DNA of 64,000 bases from Lycorma delicatula (GCF_047948215.1 NC_134456.1:81732515-81796514), one strand, 5' to 3'; numbered from the stretch's first letter, positions 1 to 13,157 are shown. Numbers and translations are program-made. Notes: a model not told the origin generated them from the sequence alone.

Positions 1-2778
1 TATTTATTTTGATTATTTTATGGTCCTTGCAACATCAAGATCATTATCCTTGGGTCATCATCTGTTTACTGAATCCTACATCTCTTTCCAATTAAGGAAT
101 ATTTTTTAATAAAGAAATAATAATCAAATTAAATAACAAAACACTCTGTACAAATAAACTTTTTCCAGATGCTTGCTTGACCCAGAACAAGTTGTGTGTA
201 CTTTGTGAACACAGGTTGATTTTCTTTTTCTTAAGTCTATGCTAATTTTTACTGGTTTACTTTTCATGGTATTAGAAAACGATATAATAAATATTTAATA
301 AAACCAAAATTATTTCGTTTAACTTTTTCTTTCAATTTTTAAGACCTATTGAAAAACAATTGTAGTTAGTTAACATGTGTGTCAATTTCACAAAAAAATC
401 CGATGTACAGATGAGGAGTGAAACCCATAATGTAGCAGCTAATAATTTAAGCTAGGTAATAGGCGTAGATAACTTCTTTAAAAAATAAGTTATTTAAATA
501 CTATTTTGATAATAGTAGTAATAATGATGATGGTATATTGTATAACCATAATTATTTAATACATTGAAAATAATGAAAACAATATATTTTTACAAAACGT
601 AAGTAAAACTAAACAAATGTAATGATTATTGATTTATGAACTCTGCATACTGCAGTGTAAACCTTAATCTATGTTTTATTTTTACCAAATATTTACATAA
701 CTAATACAGACTATTTTATAAAAATACATGAGTAATCTGTAAAAACAGTACGATATAAAATATTACTCATCAACATTAATTTAATAAATTTTGAAGAATA
801 GATGCTATAAGAAAGTGTACATACTACCTAAAATTTTTCTTTAATGAAATTTTACTATAGATTAGATTAAGCAATATTTGAAATATTAGCCACCATAGTA
901 TAAGTATTTATAATGTTGTAACATTTAAAATATTTTAACACCTGATTATTTAAGTCAGATGAACTGTTCAGTTCTGTTTAGAACTGTCAGATGAATTTTA
1001 GTTCTGTTTCAACACAATGATACTTAGAAATTCTATCCCTTGCCAGTTAAGGTTTAAACATTTTTTTTTATTTTCACAGCAAAAAATTGATTAAAAACAA
1101 TCTAGTGCAATTATAATTTATTATTTATAATAATTATATTTTAAATATATTTAATTATAATTTATTTATTTATTTATAAAGGCTAGGTATTTCAGCGATC
1201 TGTTTGTGTCATTTCAATAGAGTTCTAAATTCTTTTGGCTTCATAAAATATAAGTTTAACTAAATTATATATTATCTGTTCACTATGTTGTTGGCCTGCA
1301 ACTCCCTGGAGAATGGGGAATTGTCAAAAACTCAACCTGTCTGGAATTGACAGGTTTTTTTTGTACATATAGGACATACCCAAGTCAGATAATTAACATA
1401 GACAGCATAAGAAAAAAGCTGCGAGCTAGGCTTTTAATTTTTGTTGACTGGTTTTGTTTACTGAATTTCAACAAATCAAACTCCTGTGATATTTTTTCAT
1501 CATATTTATGTAGAGGTGAAGTAGAACTAGTATGATAAATTTTTCATATAATTTTATCACACACATAACATTGTGTGTGTGTGTATGTGTGAGTAAAATG
1601 TAATACTTTTCTTAGCCTCCAAACTCCATCTTAAACTTAACAATTTAAAAAATACACTAAATGATACAATATTTCATAAAACTGTACTAAGTTGATCTAT
1701 TATAAAATAAAATGTAATAGAAGTGTTGAGATAATATCCAAGCCTTGGTGTAATACCTTTTAGGGTAATTACTCTATGTATTTACCGCTGGTTCAAATAA
1801 TAAATAAATATAGAATTTTATCACTTCATAATTAGATATGATCCTTTAATATTTGAATGAATAATATAAGATTATGTATAAATGTATATAAATGCCTTTA
1901 ATGAGTCCACAAATGGTTCATTGTTAAAGAATGTAAATTTTATTATATTTTTTAAGTTTGTTCGTTGAGTCCAGAAGATTGATAGTAAAAGGCTGGAAGA
2001 AGATTGACTGAATGTAGTGGTGAAACCGGCCTGTGTAGTGTGAATCGTTAGGAGACGAGTGCAGCCGACAGGAGCCACTTACGAGCTGATAGAAAGATCT
2101 TTAAATTTTCAATTCCTTAAATAAATTTTTAATAACATACACTGAGTCTGATCAAGATGAATATTCTATTAAAAAGTATTTTAACAATTCAAGTGCAAAT
2201 AAATCTTGATATACTATATATGTAGAAACAAATTATAAATATATATATTAAGAATTACATAATTTTATCACCTAAAGACAAAAATATTTACTTATTAAAA
2301 TATTTAATATATTCATTAGGATTTATTTATCAGTCATCTACAGTTATTTTTAATACGTAACATTTTCTAAAGAATTCATACCCAGATATGGTAAATTGTA
2401 TTTTTAATGATTCGTCAGCAATATAAGAAATTTTATAATTTTTTTTATCCATTGTTGAAAGTATGGAAAAATCTCTTTAATGCATGGAATGGGTAATACG
2501 GTTTTTTACCTAGAAAATCATATTTAATGTATGTAGATAATTAATTTAATTTTTTTATTATCATTAATTATAGCACATTAATAATTATAGATTCTTTCTA
2601 TTTTTGAGAAAAATTAGGCATAGATTGCCTTGAATGAGAGAACCCCAATTGTTTTTCATTGTTTTTATTTATGATTTAAGTTTATTAACCAAGGAATGCT
2701 TGTACAAGGAAAAACTAAGTTTAAAAAATGTAATTATTTTCAGTATTAACATAAATGTACTTAATAATTTGTTGTTAG
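1..2778. other. Noncoding AT-rich stretch upstream of the first recognised exon
   Basis: Both strands read through many stops and no stretch matches a family I recognise. The PCED1-like gene must have 5' exons encoding its catalytic Ser block; they were not found here and may lie left of the window. A short TG-rich microsatellite sits near 1570-1593. Open frames here are short and AT-biased. Confidence 0.5.
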
Positions 2779-2906
2779 ATTGAATTTCTGAAACACTTGC
2801 TGAGGTTTGAAGTAATGGAAGCAAACACATTTGCAAGACAGGTCGTAGTCAGTTATGGTTATGATGTACTGGATATGCATTATTATATGCGAATGCAAAT
2901 TCATAG
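2779..2906 (+). CDS. PCED1-like exon a
   Basis: The acceptor TTGTTAG ends at 2778 and the donor GTATTA starts at 2907. The exon encodes 42 residues plus two bases of a split Arg codon. It includes the family's DVLDMHYY segment, equivalent to the DVLDLH strand that precedes the catalytic DxxH. The next exon completes the Arg codon. Confidence 0.75.
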
Positions 2907-5900
2907 GTATTACCAACTAATTTTTTTAATTATTTGATTTTGTTTTTATTATAAATTAGTAATTGCAATAATCACTATTGTAATAATAACAATATGTAAC
3001 TCATGAATTGTATTTTACTTATTGTAACAATTTATTTTGTTAGATAAAAAGATAGAGTTCAGAGTAAGGGAATATATTACAAATTTTATGAAGACTGTGA
3101 CCAAGTTACAATAAAGATCCCTACATCCAGGCAGAAGTCTTCAATTTAGCTTCTTTTAGTAGATTTTTTTATTTAACTAAAGCAAAAATAATTATGTTTA
3201 TTGAAAGATAAATATTAATTAGTAAATTTTTATTATACAATTTTCATAAGTCACATTTTTATGAAGCTCTGAGAATAATAATAATAGATTGGAACAATTA
3301 AAATTTGAAAAGATCTGTAATGGTGAATCACCATCTTTCATGTATCATGTGTCGTGCTTCTTAACCAGTTCATCATTCACCACAGTTATCATCACACCCA
3401 CTTTTCTCTTCATTGTGGAAATTGAACCACCCATTTCTTAACATCATCTCATTAAATTTGTTAAAATTGATGAAATTTCAACTGCTTCACTGTTTCTTGT
3501 TAACAAGAATCTAATTTTTACTAAACATTTATATTTCACCAGGCAGAATGCTTAATTACAGCACAATTTTTATTCAATAAGTGAACAACTTTCTATCAAT
3601 ACTAGATCCATACTGAATCCCATTACACTTCTGCACTAAGATTACAGTTATTACCTACACTGTTTCTGTGCTATACTTAAGAATAAATTATTTTCCAGAT
3701 AGCTCACGTGTAAAAATGCATGTGTTTGTGTGTGTAGTATTAACCATAACAAATAAAACAAATCAAATGCATTATTATTTTTATCTGTAAATATTTTAAC
3801 TTTAATAGATCTTGTATTATATTAATTTCAGACGAGCTGCAGATGGAGTGCACTATTTAAATATTCCTGTTCGACTTCAGACAAATCTAATTCTTACCCA
3901 TATTGGTTAGTAATTTAATTATGTATTTTTATATTTCTTACTATAATTTCAATAATAATTATTGTATAGTCAGTGTGGCATAAATTGAAAATTATTTAAA
4001 ATTTACTTATTTTTATCCATGATAAGATAATTTTTTAAAAGCAGACAAATTGTGTCATTTTAAGAAAAAAAAACATAAATGTATGTATAGTATGTGTGTA
4101 AGTATGTATGCGACATCAGTATGAAGTCTGAATTAATTTACCCAGCTCTAATAATAACAATAACCAGAATTAGAAGTAGAGGTCCCAAGCCATGAGATGT
4201 GGAACAAGTGGCTGGTTTCTAACCTCTCACAAACATATTGTGGCTACTTTTTGGTATTATTGATATAAAACTTAAGAATTAATATGTATAAATCCATTGA
4301 GTTCATAATAACATTCGTTAATCAAAATTGCTATGAAAAAACCTTAAATGAAAAATACAAGGTTGACAAAAAAGATTATCAGAATTTTAAAGCTGTTTAA
4401 TATCTCTTAACTTTGAATTATTTCTTTATTTTGATCTAATGGATTGCAAATAAAATGAAAGGATAACTCTTACAGTTTTTCCATAGAAGTGTTCAATATG
4501 AACACCTTTGTTATGCAGCATGCATCCAACCGATAGGAGAGTTCATTCCATATTTTAACCAATATGTCTGTTGTAATAAAAGGTGACATATCCCTCAAAT
4601 TTTGTAAATGAGTAGTTACTAGAGACGTCTATACAAGCTCCTTTATAAACCTCAAAGTAAAAAATTGTGGACTAAAGTTCACAAAGTTTATTTTGAAACA
4701 TGAGAAACAAAACTTTAAGATATAATTTTTCAAATCTTCATCCTGCGAATTTCTTTCAGCTGGATAACTCTCATTCTTTTGATCCCCCTTGTATTCCCAC
4801 CTGTTGAATTTTTTGTTGTTCACCAATAGACTTCAGCATCTTCATAAATTTTTCCTGATATAACCCTCTAATGTTTTAATCTCATTAGCTAATTGCATTA
4901 TTTTATATCCCAATCATATATTTCTTTTAAACTTCCCAATGTCTTTTTGTAATACTAAAACAAAATTCACCCGTACTGGAAAGCAATGCTTGATTTGTCT
5001 AAAGCATCTTTATTAGCATTTATATCTTGCTCTGTCTGTGGGATGTATTGCTATTTGCTTTAGTAAATCTTGTCCATAACAAAGTTAGTCATTTAACACA
5101 GTAGAACGATGGACACCGAAGTCCAGTGTAATCACACTCTGATAACTTGGGTCACTAAGGAATCTTAAAAAAATTTCCATTTTTTTCCTGGACGATAGAG
5201 CACCTCCTCAAGATACAGGTAAAAATTCTTTGCTAGAAAATTGTCATTTTCAAACCTTAATACCTCCTTACACCTACTAATTTTTATGGTTTTTCTTGGA
5301 TGTAATTTTTCTTCTCATGAACTGTCACAAACATGGCCATGGCTATGACCAACTTAAGATTAGTCTGCTCTTCATTAGACTTAAAAAAAGCATAGTTTAA
5401 AGTGAGATGAGTATTCTAGAACAAAAGGATCTTTTTTTATGAGCTAAGGCTGCACACTGAACTAAGATTGGCATGGAGGGAGTGGCAGTGCAAGGTAGGA
5501 GGCAGAGCAAACAACAAACAAGTTGCAGATTGAATGACAATTATTGCTGCACTATAGTTACAATTACCCGTAGTTGTATCTTCAGGTTTTCCATATACTG
5601 CTCCTGTCAGGATAGATATAATTACTTAGATGTAGTGTTAGTTTATTCACTTCATATTGACTTAAAGCTATCACTACACTCTAAATTCTACTATGAAGTT
5701 GCTACTTTTTATTAACTTTACCCATTGCATTCGCTTGCTATTTTTCAGAAACTGTTTTTAGTCCATAGCATTTGTTTCCTAGAAGATATTATCCACAAAC
5801 TTCCAGTTAGTTCTTTAAACAGCACCCCATAAAACTTAAGTTAAAAGTTCCATTCGATGTTAATTAATGAAACTCAGATAGACGTTTCTTAAGAATGTTG

Positions 5901-8900
5901 AGAAAAAGCTAGTACTAAAACATGATTTATTCTCCTGTAATCTTTTAATATACTGAGGCAATTGACTAGTAATTTACATAATGACTAAATTATTTAATGG
6001 AATTTTTTTTTTATTTTCAGCTCTAGCCTGGGGTATTGATTTACCTGGTAAGATTAAAAATAGTCTTACAGATAAAGTGATAAATAGATTGAATAATGAG
6101 GCTCAAAAGGTACTTGATGAAAATATACCTTCAGTATTATCGCAAATAAATGCTGCTGCCACATTTCAGTATGGTAAGTCTTAGAGTATGTTGTAGTGTT
6201 ATCTTCATTCCTGTGTGAAGTGTTACCTGTAGGTTGGATAAATGTTTATATTTGTAATTTCTCTATGTTTATATGTTTAAAAATAATTGTTTAATTTTTA
6301 TTTAATGTTGAGAACAGAGAAGGGAAAGTAGTGTTGAGTATTACACAAAACTGAAACGTATCAATCATTTCAGATTCAACAGGAAGATTAGTAGATTATA
6401 GTTAATCTTGTCTTGAAGTCCTTTAAACATTAGTTCTTGAATTTTACTGATTCTATTTTTAAAGATTATAACATATTTTCTGATAAATTACATTTTTACA
6501 GAACATTACCGTTTTCAGTAATTTTGTAATTAATAGACTTCATTTATCAAATTTTTGGCTCTTGTTCCTCAGATGTTCTTTCTTGAATTGTAAATGTTAG
6601 TAGATAATAATAAGGATGGTAATTAAGGATAGTATTACTATAATAATAATGATAATAAATTTAATGTTAATCATAAAAGTGATAACCTTTAGTTCTATAC
6701 TGTCTCCTGCTTTGTAATGTTAAACTTTTAATATGCATTACAAAACAACATTATCACTGTTGCAGCATTAACAGGTTTCTACAATTCTGTAAATTTGTTT
6801 TATTTTAAATAAATCATTCCGTATATTATTTATATGTTTGTATGTGTTGTATGTATGCAGTAGTTAAAACACAATAGAAACCTGAAGGGACAGTTTTGAA
6901 AGCCATTGCTAATTAAATCACTAATTTAAAAATTTTGTAAACATTGTAAAACAAAAAATAACCCATGAACAGTTGTTTGAAACCTGGAAGTCAAAGTATG
7001 TCATAAAAATAAAACTTAGATTTAAAGTTTATATAAGTGACACAAAGATGTATACCCATTTTGGAATGAATACGACACTGGTAATTTTTCACCAAACTTT
7101 ATTATGTTGGCTGGAATATGTGAAGAAACAGATGCCATTTATGTTAGGTGGCAAAAATTACATCTGAAAGATTATAACCATCTTCCTTAATATGAGCTTC
7201 AATTCAAGAAATGAAGCTGTGACCCACACCCGTTCCAGTGTCTCCTGCATGATTTGCTATACCTCCCTACAAATGCCTGTCTTCTGTTGCTGTAATGTAC
7301 GGGTTGGGAGATTGAGGAGGCCAAGGAACAACTTCGAATCTGGAAATGAGCTGCCACAACTAAATCGCCACCTCTCATAAACGTATCGTACATGAACACA
7401 TGATGTTTCACTGACCACTCCAGGCATGGTAACTGAAATAAATGGCATTAGTTCACAAACACATTATGACAAACAAATTACAGGTTGGAGTAATAGTAAC
7501 AGTGTTTGGTTCATTCCAAAATGGATATACATCTCTGTGTCACCTGTGTGTAAATTACATTTTTTTTAAAATTAATGTTTTATTTTAAAAACTTCTTTCT
7601 ACTCGTACATTAAATCTTGACAAGTAATGTTCTTTTTTTTAGTAATATCCAAGTTACTGATTTATGTGTGTGGTTTTTTGTTATTTGATTTTATCAAATG
7701 TAATAAATTTGTATGAACTTTAGTATTTTGGTACTCCAACTTAGTTTCTCAGCAATTAATTGCATAAACGCTGTTTATCATTTGACACTCATTAAATAAA
7801 CAAGTTGAAGGTTACAGGTTCTCATCTGATTTCATTCATTTGTGTTCTGCATGTCCATATGAGAGCAGTCCTAATAATTTAACAGTAAAAGTTAGATTAA
7901 TTCTATTCAGTTTGGATTGTCAAAAGATGTGAATGTTACAGCTCATTTATTTCTACAATTTATCGATAGAATTATAAACATAATATCCATAAATCTGACA
8001 TACAGTTCTTATTCTGTTCTTATTTACTACTATGTCCATTTGGTATCATCTCTTAGTATTTACCATCCAGGTATTTTTCATACTGCTGTACCAGTTAGGT
8101 TCCAGTTTTGTTTTTTCCAAAATAGTTCATATCTGTTTTAATTCAACTACCTTTACTATTTTTTCTGCCCTCATACAGTTCTTTTCATTTCATTTGATTT
8201 TTTTTTTCTCAGCCACTTTGTCATTGATTTTAATCCATGACAGATATTGAGTCGTGTAAACATATAAAGATGTACGTACACTTCAGCAGTCCAATAATAA
8301 ATAGCTGTGTGTTTCTCTGTTTGTTTTATTTTTTAATATTTACTTATAAATAATAATAAATTTTAAAATATTTAATATTTTTAAATTTACTTATTTATTA
8401 TAAAATATTTGTTTTAATTTCCTACATTTTTATGGTAATTCAGGCACTTTGTATTACGCATCTCAGAATAACTGCTTAAAATTCTCTGTTAATAAATTAT
8501 CCATATTTAGTTCACTACTGTATGTATATTTTTAATCGATTATTTCCTTTAAAGTTTTAAAAGAAATAAATAAAATGTTTGTACCTCTTCCCATCACTAC
8601 TACCACCAATTCTTTTGCCAGTTGAGTATTATTACTTAAACCTCAATTTAGGTGTGTATAACTATTGTATATTAAGTTACTAACATTCTAGTGATTATAT
8701 TGTAATGTAAGTTATATTAGTTGAATTTTAAATCCTTTACTCAACGTATAATCTGTAACTGCGGTGTGCTTTTATTTTGGTTTCAAAAAATGTTAAAAAA
8801 ATACATTTTTTTAGGCTTGTATTAAACATTGTGTTATGTACTAATTTATTTGTATATTAAAAAATAAAAATTATTGTTATAAAAGACTGAAAATAAATGT

Positions 8901-9365
8901 AAACAGTTATAAAATAATTCATATTTTAATAAACAAAAATTTACTTGATGTAAAGTAGGAGTTTCAAAGGTATTTTGAACAACAAAAAAAAAAAGATTTA
9001 TTTGGTGTGAAGTAGTGTTAACTTATTTTATCTGATCATATAATAATTTTTGAATAGTGTATGTTTTTATCCTTTATTGAGCCCTACATAATCATTGTAA
9101 TAAATTTTCTCATGATGGTTTCTGGGTCTTTTATTGAACAGACAATAAATATACATTACCATATTTTATTGTGTAAATTTTTTATGTTTGTAATATAAAA
9201 ATAATTGTGTGGTCTGTTTCTTATTTTGATAATAGCAAAAAGTTTATCATTGATTTTTAAATTAATTTAGGAGAATATGTGCGTGGAAGTAGTTATGTTA
9301 AAAGAATTAAAAGAGTGAAAAGTAGAAAGAAAAAGAACAAAGTAAATCGGCATACGCCGTACTGA
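2779..9365 (+). CDS. PC-esterase domain-containing protein 1-like (PCED1/FAM113), last four coding exons
   Basis: Four exons (2779-2906, 3832-3905, 6021-6173, 9271-9365) splice in frame with GT/AG borders and give 149 residues ending in TGA. The family has an SGNH/GDSL-like hydrolase fold; the natural substrate is not established for animal members. Visible hallmarks are the DVLDMHYYMR block, the DGVH motif (the Asp/His block of SGNH enzymes; vertebrate members read DGVHW, here DGVHY), and the following helix THIALAWGIDLP, which closely resembles the vertebrate LLAHVADAWGVDLP. The tail is Lys/Arg-rich (KRIKRVKSRKKK) and could be a nuclear signal, though that is inference. The catalytic Ser block is missing because the 5' exons are not in view. 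It runs the same way as TONSL, 10.6 kb away, with no sign of a functional link. Confidence 0.78.
3832..3905 (+). CDS. PCED1-like exon b with the DGVH catalytic block
   Basis: The acceptor TTTCAG ends at 3831 and the donor GTTAGT starts at 3906. This 74-base exon completes the Arg codon and reads RAADGVHYLNIPVRLQTN and on to a split Ala codon. Asp and His of DGVH are the expected SGNH block V residues. Confidence 0.78.
4440..4830 (-). pseudogene. Relic of a Tc1-like transposase C-terminus
   Basis: Read on the minus strand across one frame break, the segment resembles the end of a common insect Tc1/IS630-type transposase. It contains IWNELSYRLDACCITK, where functional copies read like VWNELEYRLDVCRVTKG, followed by a short tail. 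Stops and frame breaks show it is dead. It lies in the intron between PCED1-like exons b and c. Confidence 0.5.
4990..5200 (-). pseudogene. Possible Harbinger-like nuclease relic
   Basis: On the minus strand two short frames read FLRFLSDPSYQ...FGVHRSTV and then PQTEQDINANKDALD. This is the order and spacing seen in the helical N-terminal part of PIF/Harbinger nucleases (HARBI1-like). No catalytic Asp segment is readable, and frame shifts and stops interrupt it. The assignment is tentative. Confidence 0.3.
6021..6173 (+). CDS. PCED1-like exon c
   Basis: The acceptor TTTTCAG ends at 6020 and the donor GTAAGT starts at 6174. The 153-base exon opens with the ALAWGIDLPG segment, the most conserved helix after the catalytic His in PCED1 proteins. 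It continues with a charged helical stretch (NRLNNEAQKVLDEN) that looks lineage-specific. Confidence 0.75.
7005..7596 (-). mobile_element. Small Tc1-like element with long inverted ends and transposase debris
   Basis: The segments at about 7037-7075 and 7507-7545 are inverted copies: one reads GTGACACAAAGATGTATACC and the other, reverse-complemented, GTGACACAGAGATGTATATC, followed by the same CCATTTTGGAATGAA. Weaker inverted similarity (AAAATAAAAC) extends outward to about 7005 and 7590. Between them the minus strand keeps transposase debris: FEVVPWPPQSPN, which matches the WPPRSPD signature around the third catalytic residue, and QETLERVWVTASF from the C-terminus. The core is far shorter than a full transposase, so this is an internally deleted, inactive copy in the intron before the last PCED1-like exon. 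Confidence 0.55.
7600..9270. other. Intron DNA of the PCED1-like gene without recognised features
   Basis: Very AT-rich sequence with homopolymer runs. I see no exon, transposase motif or clear repeat. It ends at the acceptor of the last exon (TTAATTTAG ending at 9270). Confidence 0.5.
9271..9365 (+). CDS. PCED1-like last coding exon and stop
   Basis: The first two bases complete a Gly codon split after exon c. The exon encodes a strongly basic tail (SSYVKRIKRVKSRKKKNKVN) and stops at TGA 9363-9365. In-frame joining with the previous exons supports it, although the tail itself is not conserved enough to recognise. Confidence 0.65.
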
Positions 9366-9714
9366 TTAAAAAGATTTTTAAAGGTTATATTCTAATATAT
9401 GAAGAGATAGATCCTCGATGTAAAAATATAAAAATCATTAAGAAGTAATTCAGCTTGGAAATTCATTAACACGTTTGTCAATTATATGAAAATGAATTGT
9501 AGTCTACTGTTGATTTGTTTACATAAATTTTTTTAACAATTTAATTTGCATTAAAAATTAATTTTTATTAAAAAAATAATATTTGTTATTAAAAATTGTA
9601 TTTAAATAAATTGTTTAATATTTAACAAAAAAACATATTTTTGTACTTTTATATTTACTGTAAAACTTTAAGAAGCAACTTATATTTTTTTATTGTATGT
9701 CATTTTCATTTATT

Positions 9715-9720
9715 AATAAA
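9715..9720 (+). terminator. Candidate polyadenylation signal for the PCED1-like gene
   Basis: AATAAA lies 350 bases past the stop codon in the direction of transcription, with T-rich sequence following. Many AATAAA strings occur by chance in DNA this AT-rich, so the choice is uncertain. Confidence 0.25.
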
Positions 9721-12330
9721 AGATTAATTTTGTTATTTTTGTTTTCTTTGGTACAGACTGTGTAGCTTACTTTCATTTGCTATTGAATAAATGTTTGGTT
9801 TAGGATTTAAAACAGCACTGTCTGTTTAGTAATGTAATATCAATCGAACACAACAAAGCAGTCCAACAGTCAGAATTGGTATTTGAATCGGTCAAGTATC
9901 TGTGAGGACTTACAGGATTTAGAGTACAGGTTGTAAAATAAGACTTTTACTTTTCTATATATTGAGATAGAAGTAAGGTTTATTATTGACTGAACATTTT
10001 TATTGTTCTCAGATATATATAACATTTATAGTTGTTGATTACATACTGATTTCAATTTCACACCAAATATAGATGCCAAAAAAACTTTTAGCTTCACCAT
10101 ATCCAAAAATAGATAAAATACTTTATCTTTATATCGTAAGTAACCCTCTGAAATTGATTTTTTTTCTTCTATATAACTTTTCTAACCATCCCAGACAGAT
10201 CAGTTGTGCAGCTTTCTTAAAAATCTTACAGTTTAATATAATACTTTTGTGACTGACACATTGAAGAACTCAATACAATAAAACTGCTGATTTCTGTGGT
10301 AGAGTGTAATATCCGACTTATCTGGAAGGGTCTGGGATGAAATTACGGTCAGACTTAACATTATTCTTGTGCTACAAAATTCATTTCCTGTTGTAAAAGA
10401 TATTAGGAATTACAATTTGGCATAAGTATACAGTTAACCAGTGAGAAATAAATAAATCATATGGCACAAGTACCCGCTCAACTTATAGACAACATATTAC
10501 ACAAAATGTAGAAAAAAACAATTCTATAAAAATATTTTTAAAAAATACTCTACGCAGTATACATAAATCAAGGCATTTAGGATTGTCACATTTTCAAGAA
10601 AGAAGATTCCAATGTCACTATTAAAGCAACAAGCAGAAATATACTTGAAAAAACATCAGTCCAGCTGTTTACTGATTAGACTGCAATGATCACCAATACA
10701 ACTTTGAAGACTGAATGCACATTCATTTGCACCAAATAATTAAAAGCAGGTGTGTGATGAAGACTGTGCTGAATAAATCTTGAATCCGAATACATATTAC
10801 AAGCATTATCTGAATCCATGTTCTATAAATATATTAAGATTTATAAAAAATCTAATTTATAAATCAGATATATCTGATTTATAAAAAAATATTGCAATAT
10901 TTTTTACATCATTGCTATTAAAATGTATTAAAAATGTATTTAATGTAAAGTTAAGATGGCAATATATAATGAGGGTGATAAAAACCCCTCATCATATTCA
11001 CTTGATCCCTTGTCCTGCTGAAAAATAAGACCAATAGGTTGATTGTAAAAAAAAAAATTAAGGATTCATATTTACTAACACCTAAATAATTATTATTTGA
11101 ACCTGTTTTAGAACCATAATTAACAAGTATAATTATCAGACTCATTGTGGATACATTACTAAATATATACTGTTATATCTACTTAAGGATTAGTAAAGAG
11201 ATTTTTTTTCAATTAAATACATGAATATCCTAGTTTAGATTCTGTAAAAATAGATGCATCTTTGTAAAAATCATAAATTTTGGCAAAAATATAAATCTTA
11301 GAGGATGAATTTTATGCAAAGAACATAGAATATCTTTAGCACAAACATAAAATTGGTGAAATTTAATGATTTACTACCATACCAGCATTAGATCATCTGA
11401 AGAAATGGATTCAAGTGATGTTGAACCATAGGCTTTTTATTATTTAAACCTTGTGCATGAATGCACATAGAAAAAAAATTAGAATTTATCTGTAAGAAGA
11501 ATTATTTAAATTATAATTTATTTATACATAAGAAGTTATTTATACTAAATGTTGTATGATAACCTGTAGGCATGGATAAAGATAAGACATTTCATTTCAT
11601 TCTTTTTAATTTAATTTACTTTGTTTTAAATTCAAATACCATGAAATTATATCAACTTTCAACTTTTATCAATTTTCAACTTTGGGTTTCAACATTTTTA
11701 ATTTATTTTTCATTTGTGCCTAAACACTAAAGTTGTAAAACATGAGAATATAAAATTTGGTAGTCAGGTATTAATTGTAACTCAATGAATGTTGACATTA
11801 CTATGAATTATCAGTTCCAGAAGAAGCATTGAAGCTGAAGCTTAAACTAGTGGAACATTTTCATCCAGCCATTTAGTCTTAAGACATTGAGAATCTGGAT
11901 TTTTCTGTCTATAAAAGTGTATTCCTTAAAACTGTATATACCAGGTTATACTTAAGATGGAAACTGCTTTATACTGTATATCTGAGAGATATTTGGAGGT
12001 AGAAAAAAATGGGCTTCTACATAGTTAAAAAAAAATCTGCATTATGGGGGATTTTAATTTTTGTCCACCATATTGAATTAAAGTTAATTTTTTAAATTAG
12101 AAGGTGGACATATGACACATGATTTTGATTTAGTTTTAACAAGAAAAACAATGGTGAAACCTGTTTTTTTCTGTATATTTTATTGCATTTTACATTCATA
12201 ATGCACTTAATAATGAGATTTAAACAGTGCTCTACTATTGATAATAATAAACAGTAACTAATGATTAACAAATTAAATGGCTACATCAATGTTATTTACT
12301 GTAAATATATTTTGAAAGCATACCTTTCTA
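9721..12330. other. Intergenic AT-rich DNA
   Basis: No exon or recognisable transposase fragment was found on either strand. The only clear structure is a pair of perfect palindromes near 10856-10905. The longest open frame (10951-11145, minus) is a low-complexity AT frame without family resemblance. Confidence 0.45.
10856..10905. repeat. Two adjacent perfect palindromes
   Basis: A 30-base perfect palindrome is centred between 10870 and 10871 (core AATCAGATATATCTGATT). It is followed, overlapping by two bases, by a 22-base palindrome centred between 10894 and 10895 (core ATATTGCAATAT). Both are AT-rich and could extrude as cruciforms. They may be the core of a degraded foldback element; no target duplication was identified. 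Confidence 0.6.
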
Positions 12331-13150
12331 CAATAAATGTTCAGCTTAGCATTGTGCTAATCTATAGAAGAGAAGTAATATCCATTTATAACTTGTATCA
12401 TATCTGGTGGTAAATGTACAGATTTGTCAATTATTCTTTTCAATTCGTCAATGTCTGCAGTTTTTGTTTTGTAAATATTATGCTTCAGGTACCCCCAAAA
12501 ATGTAATCCAGAGGAACCTGGCAGGCCAATCTATGGCTCCTCTATGACCTATCCAGTGATTTGGAAATTGTTCATTTAAAATTTGCTGTGTCTCTATGTA
12601 ATAATGAGGTAGCACCCCATCTTGCTGAAACCATAATTTATTATTTAGATATTTGGTAAAATCCTACTGGCTAACAAGTTGAAGTAAGCATCTCCTGTAA
12701 AATTGTCATCTAAAATAAAAGGCCGTATAATAAAATAACCAATGTACTGCCCAAATGTTCACTTTCTGAGGATACTGTGTTACAAGCTTCCAAAATCCAG
12801 TAATATTGTTACTGCTCCATAGAGTTTTACTTGTTTACATGGCCATTTAACATAAAAATCAGTTCGTTAGAAAAATTTAGCTCTCTCACTCTCTCTCTCT
12901 CTTTATATATATATATATGTCACTTTATCAGTAAATATTATTGAACTGGAAAAATTTGCGTCAATATCTAATTTTTGCATTTTATCACACTACTAACTCG
13001 ACAGTCTAAATCATTTTTCAAAAGTTCTTGCACCAGTTGCAACTTACAAGAGTGAAATTTGTTTTAACAATTCTTTGAACAGTAAACTAACTGGTGTCAT
13101 TTTGGACAACAGTTTCCGATTGTATGAATGAGGGTCTTCAACTAAGATCT
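12330..13150 (-). pseudogene. Relic of a Tc1/IS630-like transposase
   Basis: Minus-strand reading across frame shifts gives FPNHWIGHRGAIDWPAR, the segment just before the third catalytic acidic residue in this family. It continues with FWGYLKHNIYKTKTADIDEL and KRIIDKSVHLPPDMIQ, the usual C-terminal order. Stops and a TC/TA microsatellite at 12881-12919 interrupt the frame. Its upstream edge is cut by a mariner insertion at about 13158. Confidence 0.55.
12881..12919. repeat. Compound microsatellite (CT)n(TA)n
   Basis: A CT-rich run is followed by alternating TA and then TGTC. A near copy of the same compound repeat is at 16432-16466, directly before the GC-rich LINE. Confidence 0.8.
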
Positions 13151-13157
13151 GTAATAC

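Noticed and set aside
169..224. Possible small exon (LTQNKLCVLCEHR) with acceptor-like and donor-like borders
   Set aside because: Too short and unlike the missing part of PCED1; borders of this quality occur by chance.
5473..5715. 80-codon plus-strand frame in the PCED1-like intron
   Set aside because: No family resemblance; not flanked by usable splice sites in phase.
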